A stretch of DNA of 64,000 nucleotides, taken from positions 41,733 to 105,732 of the forward strand of contig NZ_JAEMVC010000005.1 in NCBI RefSeq assembly GCF_029215985.1, written 5' to 3'. The stretch comes from Sulfurimonas sp. SAG-AH-194-C21. Its GTDB lineage: Bacteria; Campylobacterota; Campylobacteria; Campylobacterales; Sulfurimonadaceae. Numbering within the stretch: position 1 is the stretch's first letter; each line of letters starts with the position of its first letter. Positions 11,074 to 21,403 of this stretch are shown here, piece after piece. The position numbers were made by a program, and so were the translations under genes. Below the pieces are notes generated by a model. The model was not told the DNA's origin. It saw only the letters and a list, made by a program, of their open reading frames with translations, and ran no database searches.

Positions 11074-12783
11074 ATGGACTTTAAGGTACTTTTTTCACAA
11101 CTGGTTGTCCTCTATGACAAGTTAACAAAACAGCAAAAAACAATTATAGCAGCTGCTATTATAGGTATTGTTGGTTTTTTAATTTTTTTAGTTGTATTTA
11201 CATCCACAAAAAATGCGAAAGACTCTTATGAAGTTCTTTTTGATTCTCTTAGTTCTAGTGATGCTGCAAAAGTTGTTGCACAACTTGAGACAGATGGTGT
11301 GCCATATAAAATTGAAGCCAATAATGTTATAAAAGTTCCCAAAGGTGTTGTATATAAAGAGAGAATAAATATAGCTTCTTTAGGTATTCCAAAAGATTCA
11401 GGTGTTGGTTTTGAACTTTTTGATAAACAAGAGTTTGGTGCTACTTCATTTGATCAAAAAATTAAACATCTTCGTGCCCTAGAAGGTGAGCTTTCGCGTA
11501 CTATTAATGCACTTGGACCAATTGAGAGTGCGACAGTTAGTTTAGCACTTCCAAAAGATACTCTTTTTGTTGCAAAACAGATAGATCCTACTGCGTCAGT
11601 AATGGTTGAAGTAGTGCAAGGAAGATCTCTTTCATCAAAGCAGATAAGAGGAATAAAAAATCTTGTTGCAGCAGCAGTACCTAAACTAACATCATCAAAT
11701 GTAATGCTTGTAAGTAGTGATGGTAATACTCTTGGTGATGAGGATGAAATGGCTCAGATGGGTGAGCTTTCAGTAGTGCAACAACGCTATAAACTCAAAG
11801 AAGAGAAGAAACGTCAACGAAAAATTCTTGAAGTGATATCTCCTTTTGTTGGTGGAGCTGAAAAAGTTGTTGCACAGGTTACAATTGAGTTTGATTTTTC
11901 TATTAAAAATTCTACAAGTGAAACATATGATCCTGAAAATGTTGTAAGAAGTGAGCAAGTAAGTGAAGAAAAAAGAACTGGAAGCAAACCTTCTCCTGTA
12001 GGTGGTGTTCCTGGTACTGTGAGTAATATTGGCCCAGTACAAGGTCTTGCTGGTAATAAGACTAGTGAAGAATATATTAAAAATTCAGGAACAACAAACT
12101 ATGAAGTAGGAAAGACGGTTAGTACTACTAAAAGTCAATTTGCGAGAATTACAAGAATTACAGCTGCGGTAGTAGTTGATGGTAAATATAAGGCTTCACT
12201 TGATGATAATGGTGAAGCTACAGATATCGTAGAATATGTAGCACTTAATGAGACAGATATTAATGCACTCTCTTCTTTAGTTAGTCGTGCTATAGGTATA
12301 AATGAAGATCGTGGTGATCAAATCACGGTTCAAAATTTACAGTTCGATAGAGTCAAAACTGCACCATCAATAGATGGTGTTACTCAAAGTAAGATGTTTA
12401 TTTCAACATATTTAGCTCCTTTTTCTGGAGCCTTTAAATATCTGTTTGTTATTATACTATTACTGATTCTTTACAAAAAGGTTATTTCACCTTTTGCAGA
12501 TAGAATGCTTGAAATTTCAAGAGAAGAAGATTCTCTCAGTGCTCCTGTATTAGATATAGAAGATGATGCAGAAGAAGATTTAGTTGAAAAAGTACAGCAG
12601 ATGCGTAAAAAAGTTGAAGATCAACTCGGTGTTGGTGAGAACTTTAATGAAGATGAACTTAAATATGAAGTTATCTTAGATAAAGTGCGAGCAATGGCTG
12701 ATGCAGAACCTGGAGATATAGCATCTCTTCTTCAAGCACTTTTAAGCGAAGAGGCAGATGCAAACCTCCCTAGAGTGGGATAA
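11074..12783 (+). CDS. fliF: flagellar MS-ring protein FliF
   Basis: 569 aa, two TM segments, YscJ/FliF domain; upstream of fliG. Confidence 0.95.
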   Translation: MDFKVLFSQLVVLYDKLTKQQKTIIAAAIIGIVGFLIFLVVFTSTKNAKDSYEVLFDSLSSSDAAKVVAQLETDGVPYKIEANNVIKVPKGVVYKERINIASLGIPKDSGVGFELFDKQEFGATSFDQKIKHLRALEGELSRTINALGPIESATVSLALPKDTLFVAKQIDPTASVMVEVVQGRSLSSKQIRGIKNLVAAAVPKLTSSNVMLVSSDGNTLGDEDEMAQMGELSVVQQRYKLKEEKKRQRKILEVISPFVGGAEKVVAQVTIEFDFSIKNSTSETYDPENVVRSEQVSEEKRTGSKPSPVGGVPGTVSNIGPVQGLAGNKTSEEYIKNSGTTNYEVGKTVSTTKSQFARITRITAAVVVDGKYKASLDDNGEATDIVEYVALNETDINALSSLVSRAIGINEDRGDQITVQNLQFDRVKTAPSIDGVTQSKMFISTYLAPFSGAFKYLFVIILLLILYKKVISPFADRMLEISREEDSLSAPVLDIEDDAEEDLVEKVQQMRKKVEDQLGVGENFNEDELKYEVILDKVRAMADAEPGDIASLLQALLSEEADANLPRVG

Positions 12784-12792
12784 GGAGAAAAA

Positions 12793-13821
12793 ATGGCAAA
12801 TTTATCACAACAACAACGTGCAGTCTTTGATGAGATGAATATGTCTGAAAAGATTGCAATTTTACTTCTTCAACTTGGAGAGGAAACAACTGCGGGGATA
12901 TTCTCAGCATTGACTGTAGAAAGTATTACAGAAATTTCAAAATATATTGCAACAAATCAAACGATTGATAGAGGTGTCGCTACGGCAGTTCTTGAAGAGT
13001 TTCATGCAATTTTTCAATCTGGTCAGTATCTTACATCTGGTGGTTTAGAGTATGCTCGAGAACTTCTTTATAGAACACTTGGTCCAGAAGAAGCAAAGAA
13101 AGTACTTGATAAACTCAGTAAAAATATGCAAGATACACAAAATTTTGCCTATCTTTCAAAAATCAAACCACAACAGCTCTCTGACTTTATTCAGCATGAG
13201 CATCCTCAAACTATTGCTCTTATTTTGGCACATATGGATGCTACTGAAGCGGCAGATACTCTACAGTTCTTTCCAGATGAGTTACGAAGTGAAGTTGCAA
13301 TGCGTATGGCAAGACTTGGTGATATTTCGCCATCAGTTATTAAACGTGTATCAGCAGTACTCGAGTCCAAACTTGAGTCTCTTGCTTCATACAAAGTTGA
13401 AGTTGGTGGGCCTCGTGCAGTTGCTGATGTGTTTAACAGACTTGGTGCAAAAAGTTCTAAATCTACACTTGCTACGATTGAGCAGGTAGATGAAGAGTTA
13501 GCATCACTCATTAAAGAGATGATGTTTACATTTGAAGATATAGTAAGTCTTGATAAAACAGCGATTACAGAGACTCTTAAAGCCGTTGATAAGGGCGAGT
13601 TGATGTTAGCACTTAAGTCTTCACCAGAAGAGTTAAAAGAGAAGTTCTTCTCTGCTATGAGTGAGCGTGCTCGTGATGCATTTGAAGAAGAGATGCAGTT
13701 CCTTGGTGCTGTTAAAATGAAAGATGTTGAAACAGCTCAGAGAAAAATTGTTGAAGCTGTTAATGGTCTTGCAGAGTCTGGTGTAATCCAAATGGGTTCA
13801 ACAGAAGAGATGATAGAGTAA
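12793..13821 (+). CDS. fliG: flagellar motor switch protein FliG
   Basis: 342 aa; EHPQTIALILAHM motif. Confidence 0.95.
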   Translation: MANLSQQQRAVFDEMNMSEKIAILLLQLGEETTAGIFSALTVESITEISKYIATNQTIDRGVATAVLEEFHAIFQSGQYLTSGGLEYARELLYRTLGPEEAKKVLDKLSKNMQDTQNFAYLSKIKPQQLSDFIQHEHPQTIALILAHMDATEAADTLQFFPDELRSEVAMRMARLGDISPSVIKRVSAVLESKLESLASYKVEVGGPRAVADVFNRLGAKSSKSTLATIEQVDEELASLIKEMMFTFEDIVSLDKTAITETLKAVDKGELMLALKSSPEELKEKFFSAMSERARDAFEEEMQFLGAVKMKDVETAQRKIVEAVNGLAESGVIQMGSTEEMIE

Positions 13822-13824
13822 GAT

Positions 13825-14601
13825 ATGGCACAAGTGATTAGAGAAGATAATCTAGAAAAACATAATGTAAATAAATATAATTTTAAAGTTATATCTACTG
13901 GAAATAAAAACTCAGATGAGAATGTCTCTACTGTTGGTGAAGAACTTACACCTCGTGCCAAGATTCAAGATGTAGATTCGAGTGCTTTAAGTAGTAGTTC
14001 AAAAGAGTCGTTGATTGAGTCTTTGATGCAAAAAACAGATGAAATGTCATCAAACTTTATCAAGTTACAGATGAAGTTAGAACAAAAAGAAGAAGAGTAT
14101 GCACTTTCACTCACAAAAGCTAAAGAAGAAGCTTTTGCAGAAGGTATGGAAGCTGGAGTTGCTAAGGCTAAAGAAGATGTAAGTAATAATACATCTCAGA
14201 GCATGGAACTTTTTGCATCTTCGGTTAAAAAGCTTGAAGAGAGTGCTAATGAGTTTGAAGTATCACTAGAGGGTATTAAACGCGAATTAATTACAGCTGC
14301 TTTAGATATTGCTAAAGAAGTTGTGCGAGTAGAAATAGGTGTGAGCGCAAATGAGATTGCAAAAATACTCTCTTCTGAGTTACTAAAAGATTTACAAAGT
14401 GCCTCCAAAGTTACACTTAAAGTAAATCCAAATAATCATGGAACAATTTCAGAGCATGTTGGAAAGTTAGAACATATAAGTGTAGTAAGTGATAGTGCAA
14501 TAAGTGAAGGTGGAGTTATAGTACTTAGTGATGCAGGTAACATTGACTCACAAATAACTAAAAGATTTGAGAGGGTAAGGCGAGCAGCTTTAAGTGAATA
14601 A
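13825..14601 (+). CDS. fliH: flagellar assembly protein FliH
   Basis: Position after fliFG; coiled coil plus FliH C-terminal domain. Confidence 0.85.
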   Translation: MAQVIREDNLEKHNVNKYNFKVISTGNKNSDENVSTVGEELTPRAKIQDVDSSALSSSSKESLIESLMQKTDEMSSNFIKLQMKLEQKEEEYALSLTKAKEEAFAEGMEAGVAKAKEDVSNNTSQSMELFASSVKKLEESANEFEVSLEGIKRELITAALDIAKEVVRVEIGVSANEIAKILSSELLKDLQSASKVTLKVNPNNHGTISEHVGKLEHISVVSDSAISEGGVIVLSDAGNIDSQITKRFERVRRAALSE

Positions 14602-14606
14602 AACGA

Positions 14607-15515
14607 ATGAATATAAAAGATAAAAATACGAAAGAACTAGAAGTTGTCTGTCAAGATATTAGAAATGAGATACTCAGAGTCGTAAGTAAAAATGGTGGAC
14701 ACCTAAGTTCAACATTAGGTGCGACAGAACTAATAGTAGCGATGCATAAAGTGTTTGATATTAAAAAAGACCCCTTTATTTTTGATGTGAGTCATCAGTC
14801 TTATGCACATAAACTTTTAACAGATAGATGGGATGAATTTGATTCTCTGCGTGAATTTAACGGTATGTGTGGTTACACTAAACCAAGTGAAAGTGATGCT
14901 GATTATTTTGTTGCAGGGCATAGTTCTACTTCTATCTCTTTAGGTGTTGGTGCGGCAAAGGCAATCGCCATTAAAGGTGAGCAAGAGAGTCGTATCCCAG
15001 TTGTAATGATTGGTGATGGTTCTATGACAGCGGGTATGGTATATGAAGCACTAAATGAACTTGGCGATAGAAAGTACCCTATGGTAATTATTTTAAATGA
15101 TAACGAAATGAGTATTGCTAAACCTATTGGGGCAATTAGTCGAATGTTAAGTTCGGCTATGGCTTCACCTTTTTACCAACGTTTTAAAAAAACAACAGAG
15201 AGTTTTGTTGATAACTTTGGCGAGGGTGCTCATTATATTGCTAAACGCATGGAAGAGTCTCTTAAACTTATCACTCCGGGGCTTATGTTTGAAGAGATGG
15301 GTATTAACTATATTGGTCCAGTTGATGGGCATAATATAGAACAACTCATAGACATTTTAGAAACTGCAAAAAAGATGGGACTACCAGTAATTGTACATGC
15401 TCAAACTCTTAAAGGTAAGGGGTATGCTATTGCAGAAGGTAAAGAAGAAAAATGGCATGGCGTTGGTCCTTTTGATTTAGATAGTGGGTCTAGTTCTAAA
15501 AAAAAGTACAAGTAA
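14607..15515 (+). CDS. dxs: 1-deoxy-D-xylulose-5-phosphate synthase, N-terminal TPP-binding part (frame broken)
   Basis: DXS N-terminal half (FDVSHQSYAHKLL, AGHSSTSIS, GDGSMTAGM, KGKGYAIAE...KWHGVGPFD); frame ends just after an A8 tract. Confidence 0.85.
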   Translation: MNIKDKNTKELEVVCQDIRNEILRVVSKNGGHLSSTLGATELIVAMHKVFDIKKDPFIFDVSHQSYAHKLLTDRWDEFDSLREFNGMCGYTKPSESDADYFVAGHSSTSISLGVGAAKAIAIKGEQESRIPVVMIGDGSMTAGMVYEALNELGDRKYPMVIILNDNEMSIAKPIGAISRMLSSAMASPFYQRFKKTTESFVDNFGEGAHYIAKRMEESLKLITPGLMFEEMGINYIGPVDGHNIEQLIDILETAKKMGLPVIVHAQTLKGKGYAIAEGKEEKWHGVGPFDLDSGSSSKKKYK

Positions 15516-16422
15516 AAGTGCTACACAAATTTACACGGAAGCACTTCTAAAACTTTGTGAGACAAATGATTTGATAGTAGGGGCAACTGCTGCTATGCCA
15601 ACAGGAACAGGGTTAACAGCACTGCTTGAAAAGTATCCAAATAGATTTTGGGATGTAGCGATAGCAGAACAACATGCTGTAACTTCAATGAGTGCTTTAG
15701 CAAAAGAAGGGTTTAAACCTTTTTGTACAATTTACTCTACTTTTTTACAACGTGGTTTTGATCAGGTTATACATGATACTTGTCTTATGGATTTACCCGT
15801 TGTTTTTGCACTTGACCGTGCTGGAATAGTTGGTGAAGATGGAGAGACTCATCAGGGTGCGTTTGACATAAGTTTTCTCAGAGCTATCCCTAACATGACC
15901 CTTTTTGCTCCTCGTGATGAAAAAAGTTTCCATCATGCAATGGAGTTTGCTTCTACTTATGAGCACCCATGTTCACTACGTTACCCTCGTGGTTCTTTTA
16001 AAGAAACACCTCTAGTTGAGTCAACACCATATGTTTTAGCAAAGTCTCAACTACTGCAATCAAGTGAGAGTGATATCCTACTTATAGGTTATGGTCAAGG
16101 AGTAGGTCGCGCTTATGAGACAGCACAACTTCTTGATGAAAAGGTGAGTATTTTAGACTTGTGTTTTGTAAAACCTCTTGATGAAGAGATGCTTAGAGAT
16201 ATGGCAAAGAAGCATAAAAAATGGTTTATCTTTTCTGATAGTGCTAAAATGGGTGGTGTCGGTTCTGCTATTTTAGAGTTTTTAGCAAAAGATAAAATTT
16301 TACATGTAGAGTTAACTAGTTTTGAGTATGAAGATAATTTTATAACACATGGAAATACTTTACTCATAGAAGAGTCATTAGGAATTCTTCCTTCACAGCT
16401 CGTTTTAAAAATAAAAGGCTAA
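15484..16422 (+). CDS. dxs: 1-deoxy-D-xylulose-5-phosphate synthase, C-terminal transketolase part (frame broken)
   Basis: DXS C-terminal half (FWDVAIAEQHAVTSMSALAKEG, DRAGIVGEDGETHQGAFDIS, RYPRG) in the +1 frame relative to the N-terminal ORF. Confidence 0.85.
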   Translation: MGLVLKKSTSKSATQIYTEALLKLCETNDLIVGATAAMPTGTGLTALLEKYPNRFWDVAIAEQHAVTSMSALAKEGFKPFCTIYSTFLQRGFDQVIHDTCLMDLPVVFALDRAGIVGEDGETHQGAFDISFLRAIPNMTLFAPRDEKSFHHAMEFASTYEHPCSLRYPRGSFKETPLVESTPYVLAKSQLLQSSESDILLIGYGQGVGRAYETAQLLDEKVSILDLCFVKPLDEEMLRDMAKKHKKWFIFSDSAKMGGVGSAILEFLAKDKILHVELTSFEYEDNFITHGNTLLIEESLGILPSQLVLKIKG

Positions 16423-16504
16423 TACTATAGTAAATTACTATGGTTACTTGACTTTAAAACTATAACTTACTATTATTACGAAAATTTAATAATGAAGGTA
16501 GGTT

Positions 16505-16939
16505 ATGAATAATAAGTCTTGTCCAATTTCTCTTATATCTGTTGATTCTAATGTCGCAAGGATTAATGCATTTTTTACAGGGATGTTAGTTATCACTTAC
16601 TTTCTTACACTTCAAACCCCAATTTTATATTTTCTAGTGCTTGACTTCTCTACGAAGCTTTTTTTAAAAAAAGAGTATAGTTTTCTTTTTATACTCTCAT
16701 CTGCTACAAAAGATATTTTGAAGTTTCCATCTGTAAAAGTTGATGCTGCTCCAAAAAGATTAGCAAATTATTTTGGACTTTTATTTGCAATTCTTATCAC
16801 AATTGCTACACTTTTAGAATTTTCTACATTTATGTATGCACTCTTAATAATCCTTTTCTTATGTATCTTTTTAGAGGTTGTTTTTAACTACTGTTTAGGG
16901 TGTGAGGTTTACCATCTTTATAAAAGATTTTTGAGCTAA
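16505..16939 (+). CDS. DUF4395-like membrane protein
   Basis: 144 aa; CPISLISVDSNVARINAF start and CLGCEVYHL end resemble DUF4395. Confidence 0.6.
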   Translation: MNNKSCPISLISVDSNVARINAFFTGMLVITYFLTLQTPILYFLVLDFSTKLFLKKEYSFLFILSSATKDILKFPSVKVDAAPKRLANYFGLLFAILITIATLLEFSTFMYALLIILFLCIFLEVVFNYCLGCEVYHLYKRFLS

Positions 16940-16941
16940 AT

Positions 16942-17346
16942 ATGGTTAGTATCTCTACTAAGGGTATTTATGGAGTAGCAGCTATGCATGCTCTTTATAA
17001 GTCTCCAAATGCAAAACTTATGCAGATAAAAGAGATTGCAGCAATGACTCAAATCTCACACGGTTACTTAGAACAGATTCTATCAAGTCTGAAAAAAAGT
17101 TCTTTAGTTGTGAGTATTCGAGGGGTTAATGGCGGTTATAAACTAGCACATGATGCACATGAAATACTTGTTTTAGATATAGTTGAAGCATTAGAAGGAA
17201 AACTATTTGTTCCAAGTGAGAATGTAGGGGCAAGTGTAGTCTTAGACTCTTTTTGGGCTGATATGCAAGAACAAACTCGTAAGGTCTTTAGTGTGAAACT
17301 CTGTGATTTAGATAAGTCGTATCAGACTTTCTTTTATGAGATTTAA
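16942..17346 (+). CDS. Rrf2 family transcriptional regulator
   Basis: ISTKGIYGVAAMHALYK, EIAAMTQISHGYLEQILSSLKKSSLVVSIRGVNGGYKLA. Confidence 0.85.
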   Translation: MVSISTKGIYGVAAMHALYKSPNAKLMQIKEIAAMTQISHGYLEQILSSLKKSSLVVSIRGVNGGYKLAHDAHEILVLDIVEALEGKLFVPSENVGASVVLDSFWADMQEQTRKVFSVKLCDLDKSYQTFFYEI

Positions 17347-18068
17347 CTAAGCATAAGCAGACCGCAAAACCTACCTGTTTGACCCTCTGCTCTGTATGAA
17401 AAAAACTCTTTTGTATTACATGATGTACATAAGGAGGAAAACTCTATATTTTCTTCTTTAACACCATTTTGTACAAGTTGTTTATGCAGTATTTGAAAGA
17501 TGTTTAAAAAGTAAGAGTTCTCTTTTTTACTTATTGCAAAGTTAAGTTCTAAACTTTTAGCCTGCTCATAAACTTCACTACCAACTTTATAACAACACTC
17601 TTTAATACTAGGTCCAATACTTACATAAACATCGTCTATATTTGAATCAAAATCATCTTTAAAACTATCAAGTGTAGCTTTAACTATATTTTTAAATGAA
17701 CCTGCTCGACCAGCATGAACAACAGCGATTACTTCCTTTTTTACATCATAAAAGAGGAGGGGTGCACAGTCTGCTACCATAACCATAAGAGGGATATTTT
17801 TTTTGTCAGTTATAAGTGCATCACAAGTTAGTGGAGTATAAAAATTATCCCTCGTTTTTACGATTTTTACTTCTGTTTTGTGAACTTGTTTCATGTGAAC
17901 TAGACTATCAAGCTTATAAGATAAAAGTTTTGCTAGTTTTTTATGGTTTTGAATGACTTTTATTTTATTGTCATTGACATGAAAGGCGATGTTTCCATTA
18001 TCCTTAGTTGTAAAACCCTGTGTCAAGTTGGGAAATTGATTTAATAAGTTACTTTGAATAATTTTCAT
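17343..18068 (-). CDS. YfiH/PgeF (LACC1) family multicopper-oxidase-like protein
   Basis: HMKQVHKTEV, DALITDKKNIPLMVMVADCAPLLFYD, AVVHAGRAGSFKNIV, GPSIKECCYKVG. Confidence 0.85.
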   Translation of the reverse strand: MKIIQSNLLNQFPNLTQGFTTKDNGNIAFHVNDNKIKVIQNHKKLAKLLSYKLDSLVHMKQVHKTEVKIVKTRDNFYTPLTCDALITDKKNIPLMVMVADCAPLLFYDVKKEVIAVVHAGRAGSFKNIVKATLDSFKDDFDSNIDDVYVSIGPSIKECCYKVGSEVYEQAKSLELNFAISKKENSYFLNIFQILHKQLVQNGVKEENIEFSSLCTSCNTKEFFSYRAEGQTGRFCGLLMLS

Positions 18069-18100
18069 ATAATCATTATATCAAACTAAAAGGTAGATTA

Positions 18101-20203
18101 TTGAGTAAACTAAGTAAATACACTGTTTCACTTGATGGTGAAAATGTGCTTGCAAAGCGCTTAGAGATAAAAGAGTATTTTAACAATACTAATGATTTAT
18201 TTGAGAAAGTTTTTGAAGTTTTAAAAGATGATAGTGTATTTTATAAAAAGTCAGAAATAACTCGCCACCCAATGATATTTTACTTCGGTCATACTGCTAC
18301 ATTTTTTATAAATAAGCTTATGAGTATGAAGATTATAACTGAGCGGATAAACGCAGAGTATGAATCTGTTTTTGCTGTTGGTGTGGATGAGATGGCTTGG
18401 GATGAGATGGATGGTAGTAAATATAACTGGCCATCAGTTAAGGAAGTTCGAGCTTATAGAAAAAGGGTAAACACTCTTGTAAATGAACTCATAGAGGATT
18501 TACCTTTAACACTTCCAATCACAAAAGAGTCTCCTATGTGGGTTGTCCTTATGGGAATTGAGCATGAGAGAATTCATCTAGAGACTTCTTTAGTACTGCA
18601 CCGTCAAATGCCAATAGAGTTAGTTAAAGATGTAGAAGAGTTTAAAGCATGTACTCATAGCGGACTCGCACCAGAAAATGAGATGATGGATATAAATGCA
18701 GTAGATATTCGACTTGGAGTTGATAACTCACATCCTGTATACAGTTGGGATAATGAATATGGTGTTTATAATGAGTGTGTAGCGAGTTTTAAGGCTGCTA
18801 AATACCTTGTCAGTAATGGTGAATACCTCGCTTTTGTAAAAGATGGTGGGTATGAGAATGAAGAGTTTTGGGATGATGAAGGTAAAGAGTTTTTAAAAAA
18901 TACTAAAGCTTTTCATCCATCATTTTGGGTAAAAGAGAATGATACTTATAAGTACAGAACACTTTCTAATATCATAGATATGCCACAAGACTGGCCAGTG
19001 GATGTCAATGCACTTGAAGCAGAGGCATTTTGTCGTTATAAAAGCCAAAAAGATGGCATTACATACCTCTTACCAAGTGAAGCAGAATATAGAGCTATTT
19101 ATGAACAAGCAGGGTTAAAAGATATACCTGTATTTCATGAGAGTAGGGCAAATCTTGATTTCTATCATTTTGCATCATCATGTCCTGTAAATGAATTTAA
19201 TTTTAACGGAATTTATGATGTAGTTGGTAATGTATGGCAGTGGAGTCGTACACCTATGAGAGCGTTTGAAGGATTTAAAGTTCATGAGGCATATGATGAC
19301 TTTTCAGTACCAACATTTGATGAGAAACATGCTCTAATACTCGGTTCATCATGGGCAAGTAGTGGTAATCTTATCACAAAACATTCGCGTTATGCATTTA
19401 GAAAACACTTTTATCAAAACGCAGGTTTTAGATATGTAATAAGTCAAAAAAAGGAAGAAGAATTGTCAGATGATATATATGAAAGTGATGAGTTAGTTTC
19501 ACAATACTGTGAGTTTCAATATGGAGCTTCGCATTTTGGAGTAGAGAATTTTGCACAAAGTACAGCAAGAGTTGCAAGTGCATTTGCAGTTAATAATAAA
19601 AAAGCACTTGATTTAGGTTGTGCAACTGGACGAGCAACATATGAGTTAGCTCGTGAGTTTGACACGGTTGAGGGAATAGACTTCTCAGTGCGTTTTGTTC
19701 AAGCTGGAGCGAAACTAAAAGAAGATGGTTATCTCGCGTTTAGCACTAAAGAAGAGGGTGAAATAGCTGTACAAAAAAAGATTACTATCGAAGAGTTAGG
19801 ATATGAAAAACTCAAAGAAAAAGTCTCTTTTTGGCAGGGTGATGCTTGTAACTTAAAGCCAAACTTTACGGGATACGACTTAGTAATGGCAACTAATCTG
19901 ATAGACAGGCTTTATAATCCTAGACTATTTTTAGACACAATTGATGAGAGACTAAACGAAGATGGTATATTAGTTATCACTTCTCCATACACTTGGCAAG
20001 AAAGTTCTACTGCAAAAGAGTTTTGGCTTGGTGGTTTTACTAACGAGAAGGGTGAAGAGGTAAAAACAATTGATTCACTTACTACTATTTTAGGTGAAAA
20101 ATTTGAGCTTATTCATACTCAAGATTTAGAGTTTGTTATCAAAGAGACTGCTAGAAAGTATCAGCATACTATCTCTGAAGTTAGTGTTTGGAAGAAAAAG
20201 TAA
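18101..20203 (+). CDS. ovoA: OvoA: 5-histidylcysteine sulfoxide synthase fused to 4-mercaptohistidine N-methyltransferase
   Basis: 700 aa three-domain protein: DinB-like iron site (HPMIFYFGH, GIEHERIHLET), FGE-sulfatase domain (NGIYDVVGNVWQWSRTP), SAM methyltransferase (ALDLGCATGRATYELA). Confidence 0.82.
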   Translation: MSKLSKYTVSLDGENVLAKRLEIKEYFNNTNDLFEKVFEVLKDDSVFYKKSEITRHPMIFYFGHTATFFINKLMSMKIITERINAEYESVFAVGVDEMAWDEMDGSKYNWPSVKEVRAYRKRVNTLVNELIEDLPLTLPITKESPMWVVLMGIEHERIHLETSLVLHRQMPIELVKDVEEFKACTHSGLAPENEMMDINAVDIRLGVDNSHPVYSWDNEYGVYNECVASFKAAKYLVSNGEYLAFVKDGGYENEEFWDDEGKEFLKNTKAFHPSFWVKENDTYKYRTLSNIIDMPQDWPVDVNALEAEAFCRYKSQKDGITYLLPSEAEYRAIYEQAGLKDIPVFHESRANLDFYHFASSCPVNEFNFNGIYDVVGNVWQWSRTPMRAFEGFKVHEAYDDFSVPTFDEKHALILGSSWASSGNLITKHSRYAFRKHFYQNAGFRYVISQKKEEELSDDIYESDELVSQYCEFQYGASHFGVENFAQSTARVASAFAVNNKKALDLGCATGRATYELAREFDTVEGIDFSVRFVQAGAKLKEDGYLAFSTKEEGEIAVQKKITIEELGYEKLKEKVSFWQGDACNLKPNFTGYDLVMATNLIDRLYNPRLFLDTIDERLNEDGILVITSPYTWQESSTAKEFWLGGFTNEKGEEVKTIDSLTTILGEKFELIHTQDLEFVIKETARKYQHTISEVSVWKKK

Positions 20204-21378
20204 TGGCTTATGACTTCTCTCGTAGTGCTTGTAGAAAAGATACAAATGCAGAGAAGTATACTCTAAGAAAAGAGCTTTTTGGTACAGAGGATGTGCAACC
20301 CGTTTGGGTGGCAGATATGGATATAGATACTCCTGATTTTGTATTAAACGCAGTGAAAGAACGACTAGAACATCCGATAGTGGGATATGAAGAAGTACCA
20401 ACTAGTGCTTTTAATGCACAACGTGCTTGGATGAAGAAAGAGCATGGATTTGAATTTGAACTAGAAGATATGTTTTACTCTCATTCTGTAGTGGCTTCTA
20501 TGTGTGTGGCTATTGAAGCTTTTAGTAAAGAGGGTGAAGGTGTGATAGTACAAACTCCTGTTTATTCTCCTTTTTTTCATTCTGTACTTGGGTTAAATCG
20601 TGAACTGATAAAAAATCCTCTTAAAGTAAATGATGATGGTATTTACAGTTTTGATATAGAAGATTTAAAATCAAAAATAATACCAAGCACAAAACTTCTT
20701 TTACTCTGTTCTCCTCATAATCCTGTCGGACGTGTATGGAAAAAAGAGGAACTTGAGGCTATTTTAGAAGTTTGTATCGAGTATAATATAGTTGTTTTTG
20801 CAGATGAGATACACTCTGACTTAGTATATGTACCAAACAAACATATACCTTTTGCTACTCTTAGTCAAGAAGCTAAAAAAATTACACTTACAGCCATCGG
20901 TGTTGGAAAAACATTTAATATGGCTGGCTTTGCTATGAGTAGCGTAGTCGTTGAAGATGAAGATTTGAGAAAAAAGTTTAAAGTGGCTTACGATAAAGTA
21001 CACTTTGCACAAGGTGCAGTACTTTCGCATGTAGCATATGAAGCGGCATATAAAGAGGGAAAAGAGTGGGTAGAAGAGTTGAGAATTCATCTATATAAAA
21101 ATTATGAGATGCTTAAAAATGTATGTGAAAAATATCCAAAACTTATAAAAATCACACCTATTGAGGGAACATATTTAGCTTGGCTTGATTGTCATGGTTT
21201 AGCGCTTCGTGATAAAAAGTTAAGAGAATTTTTTATAGAGGATGCTAAACTTGGACTAAACGCGGGAATAAGCTTTGGACGAGAGGGCTCTAGCTACATG
21301 CGTTTGAACTTTGCAGTATCAAGTGAAAAAATGTTAGAGATAATTAAGAAGTTAGACAAAGCACTTTCGCTAAAATAA
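20203..21378 (+). CDS. MalY/PatB-type PLP C-S lyase (candidate OvoB)
   Basis: VWVADMDIDTPDFVLNAVKERLEHPIVGYE, CSPHNPVGRVW, ADEIHSDLVY; ATG overlaps ovoA stop (TAATG). Confidence 0.82.
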   Translation: MAYDFSRSACRKDTNAEKYTLRKELFGTEDVQPVWVADMDIDTPDFVLNAVKERLEHPIVGYEEVPTSAFNAQRAWMKKEHGFEFELEDMFYSHSVVASMCVAIEAFSKEGEGVIVQTPVYSPFFHSVLGLNRELIKNPLKVNDDGIYSFDIEDLKSKIIPSTKLLLLCSPHNPVGRVWKKEELEAILEVCIEYNIVVFADEIHSDLVYVPNKHIPFATLSQEAKKITLTAIGVGKTFNMAGFAMSSVVVEDEDLRKKFKVAYDKVHFAQGAVLSHVAYEAAYKEGKEWVEELRIHLYKNYEMLKNVCEKYPKLIKITPIEGTYLAWLDCHGLALRDKKLREFFIEDAKLGLNAGISFGREGSSYMRLNFAVSSEKMLEIIKKLDKALSLK

Positions 21379-21403
21379 CACTTACAATAATAAGGATACT
21401 AAT

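Noticed and set aside
13052-13489. 145 aa plus-strand ORF overlapping fliG
   Set aside because: Out-of-frame reading of fliG with no protein-like features.
20188-20203. Longer TTG start for the OvoB-like gene
   Set aside because: ATG at 20203 overlapping the ovoA stop is the more likely start; the extra residues only reflect the ORF caller.
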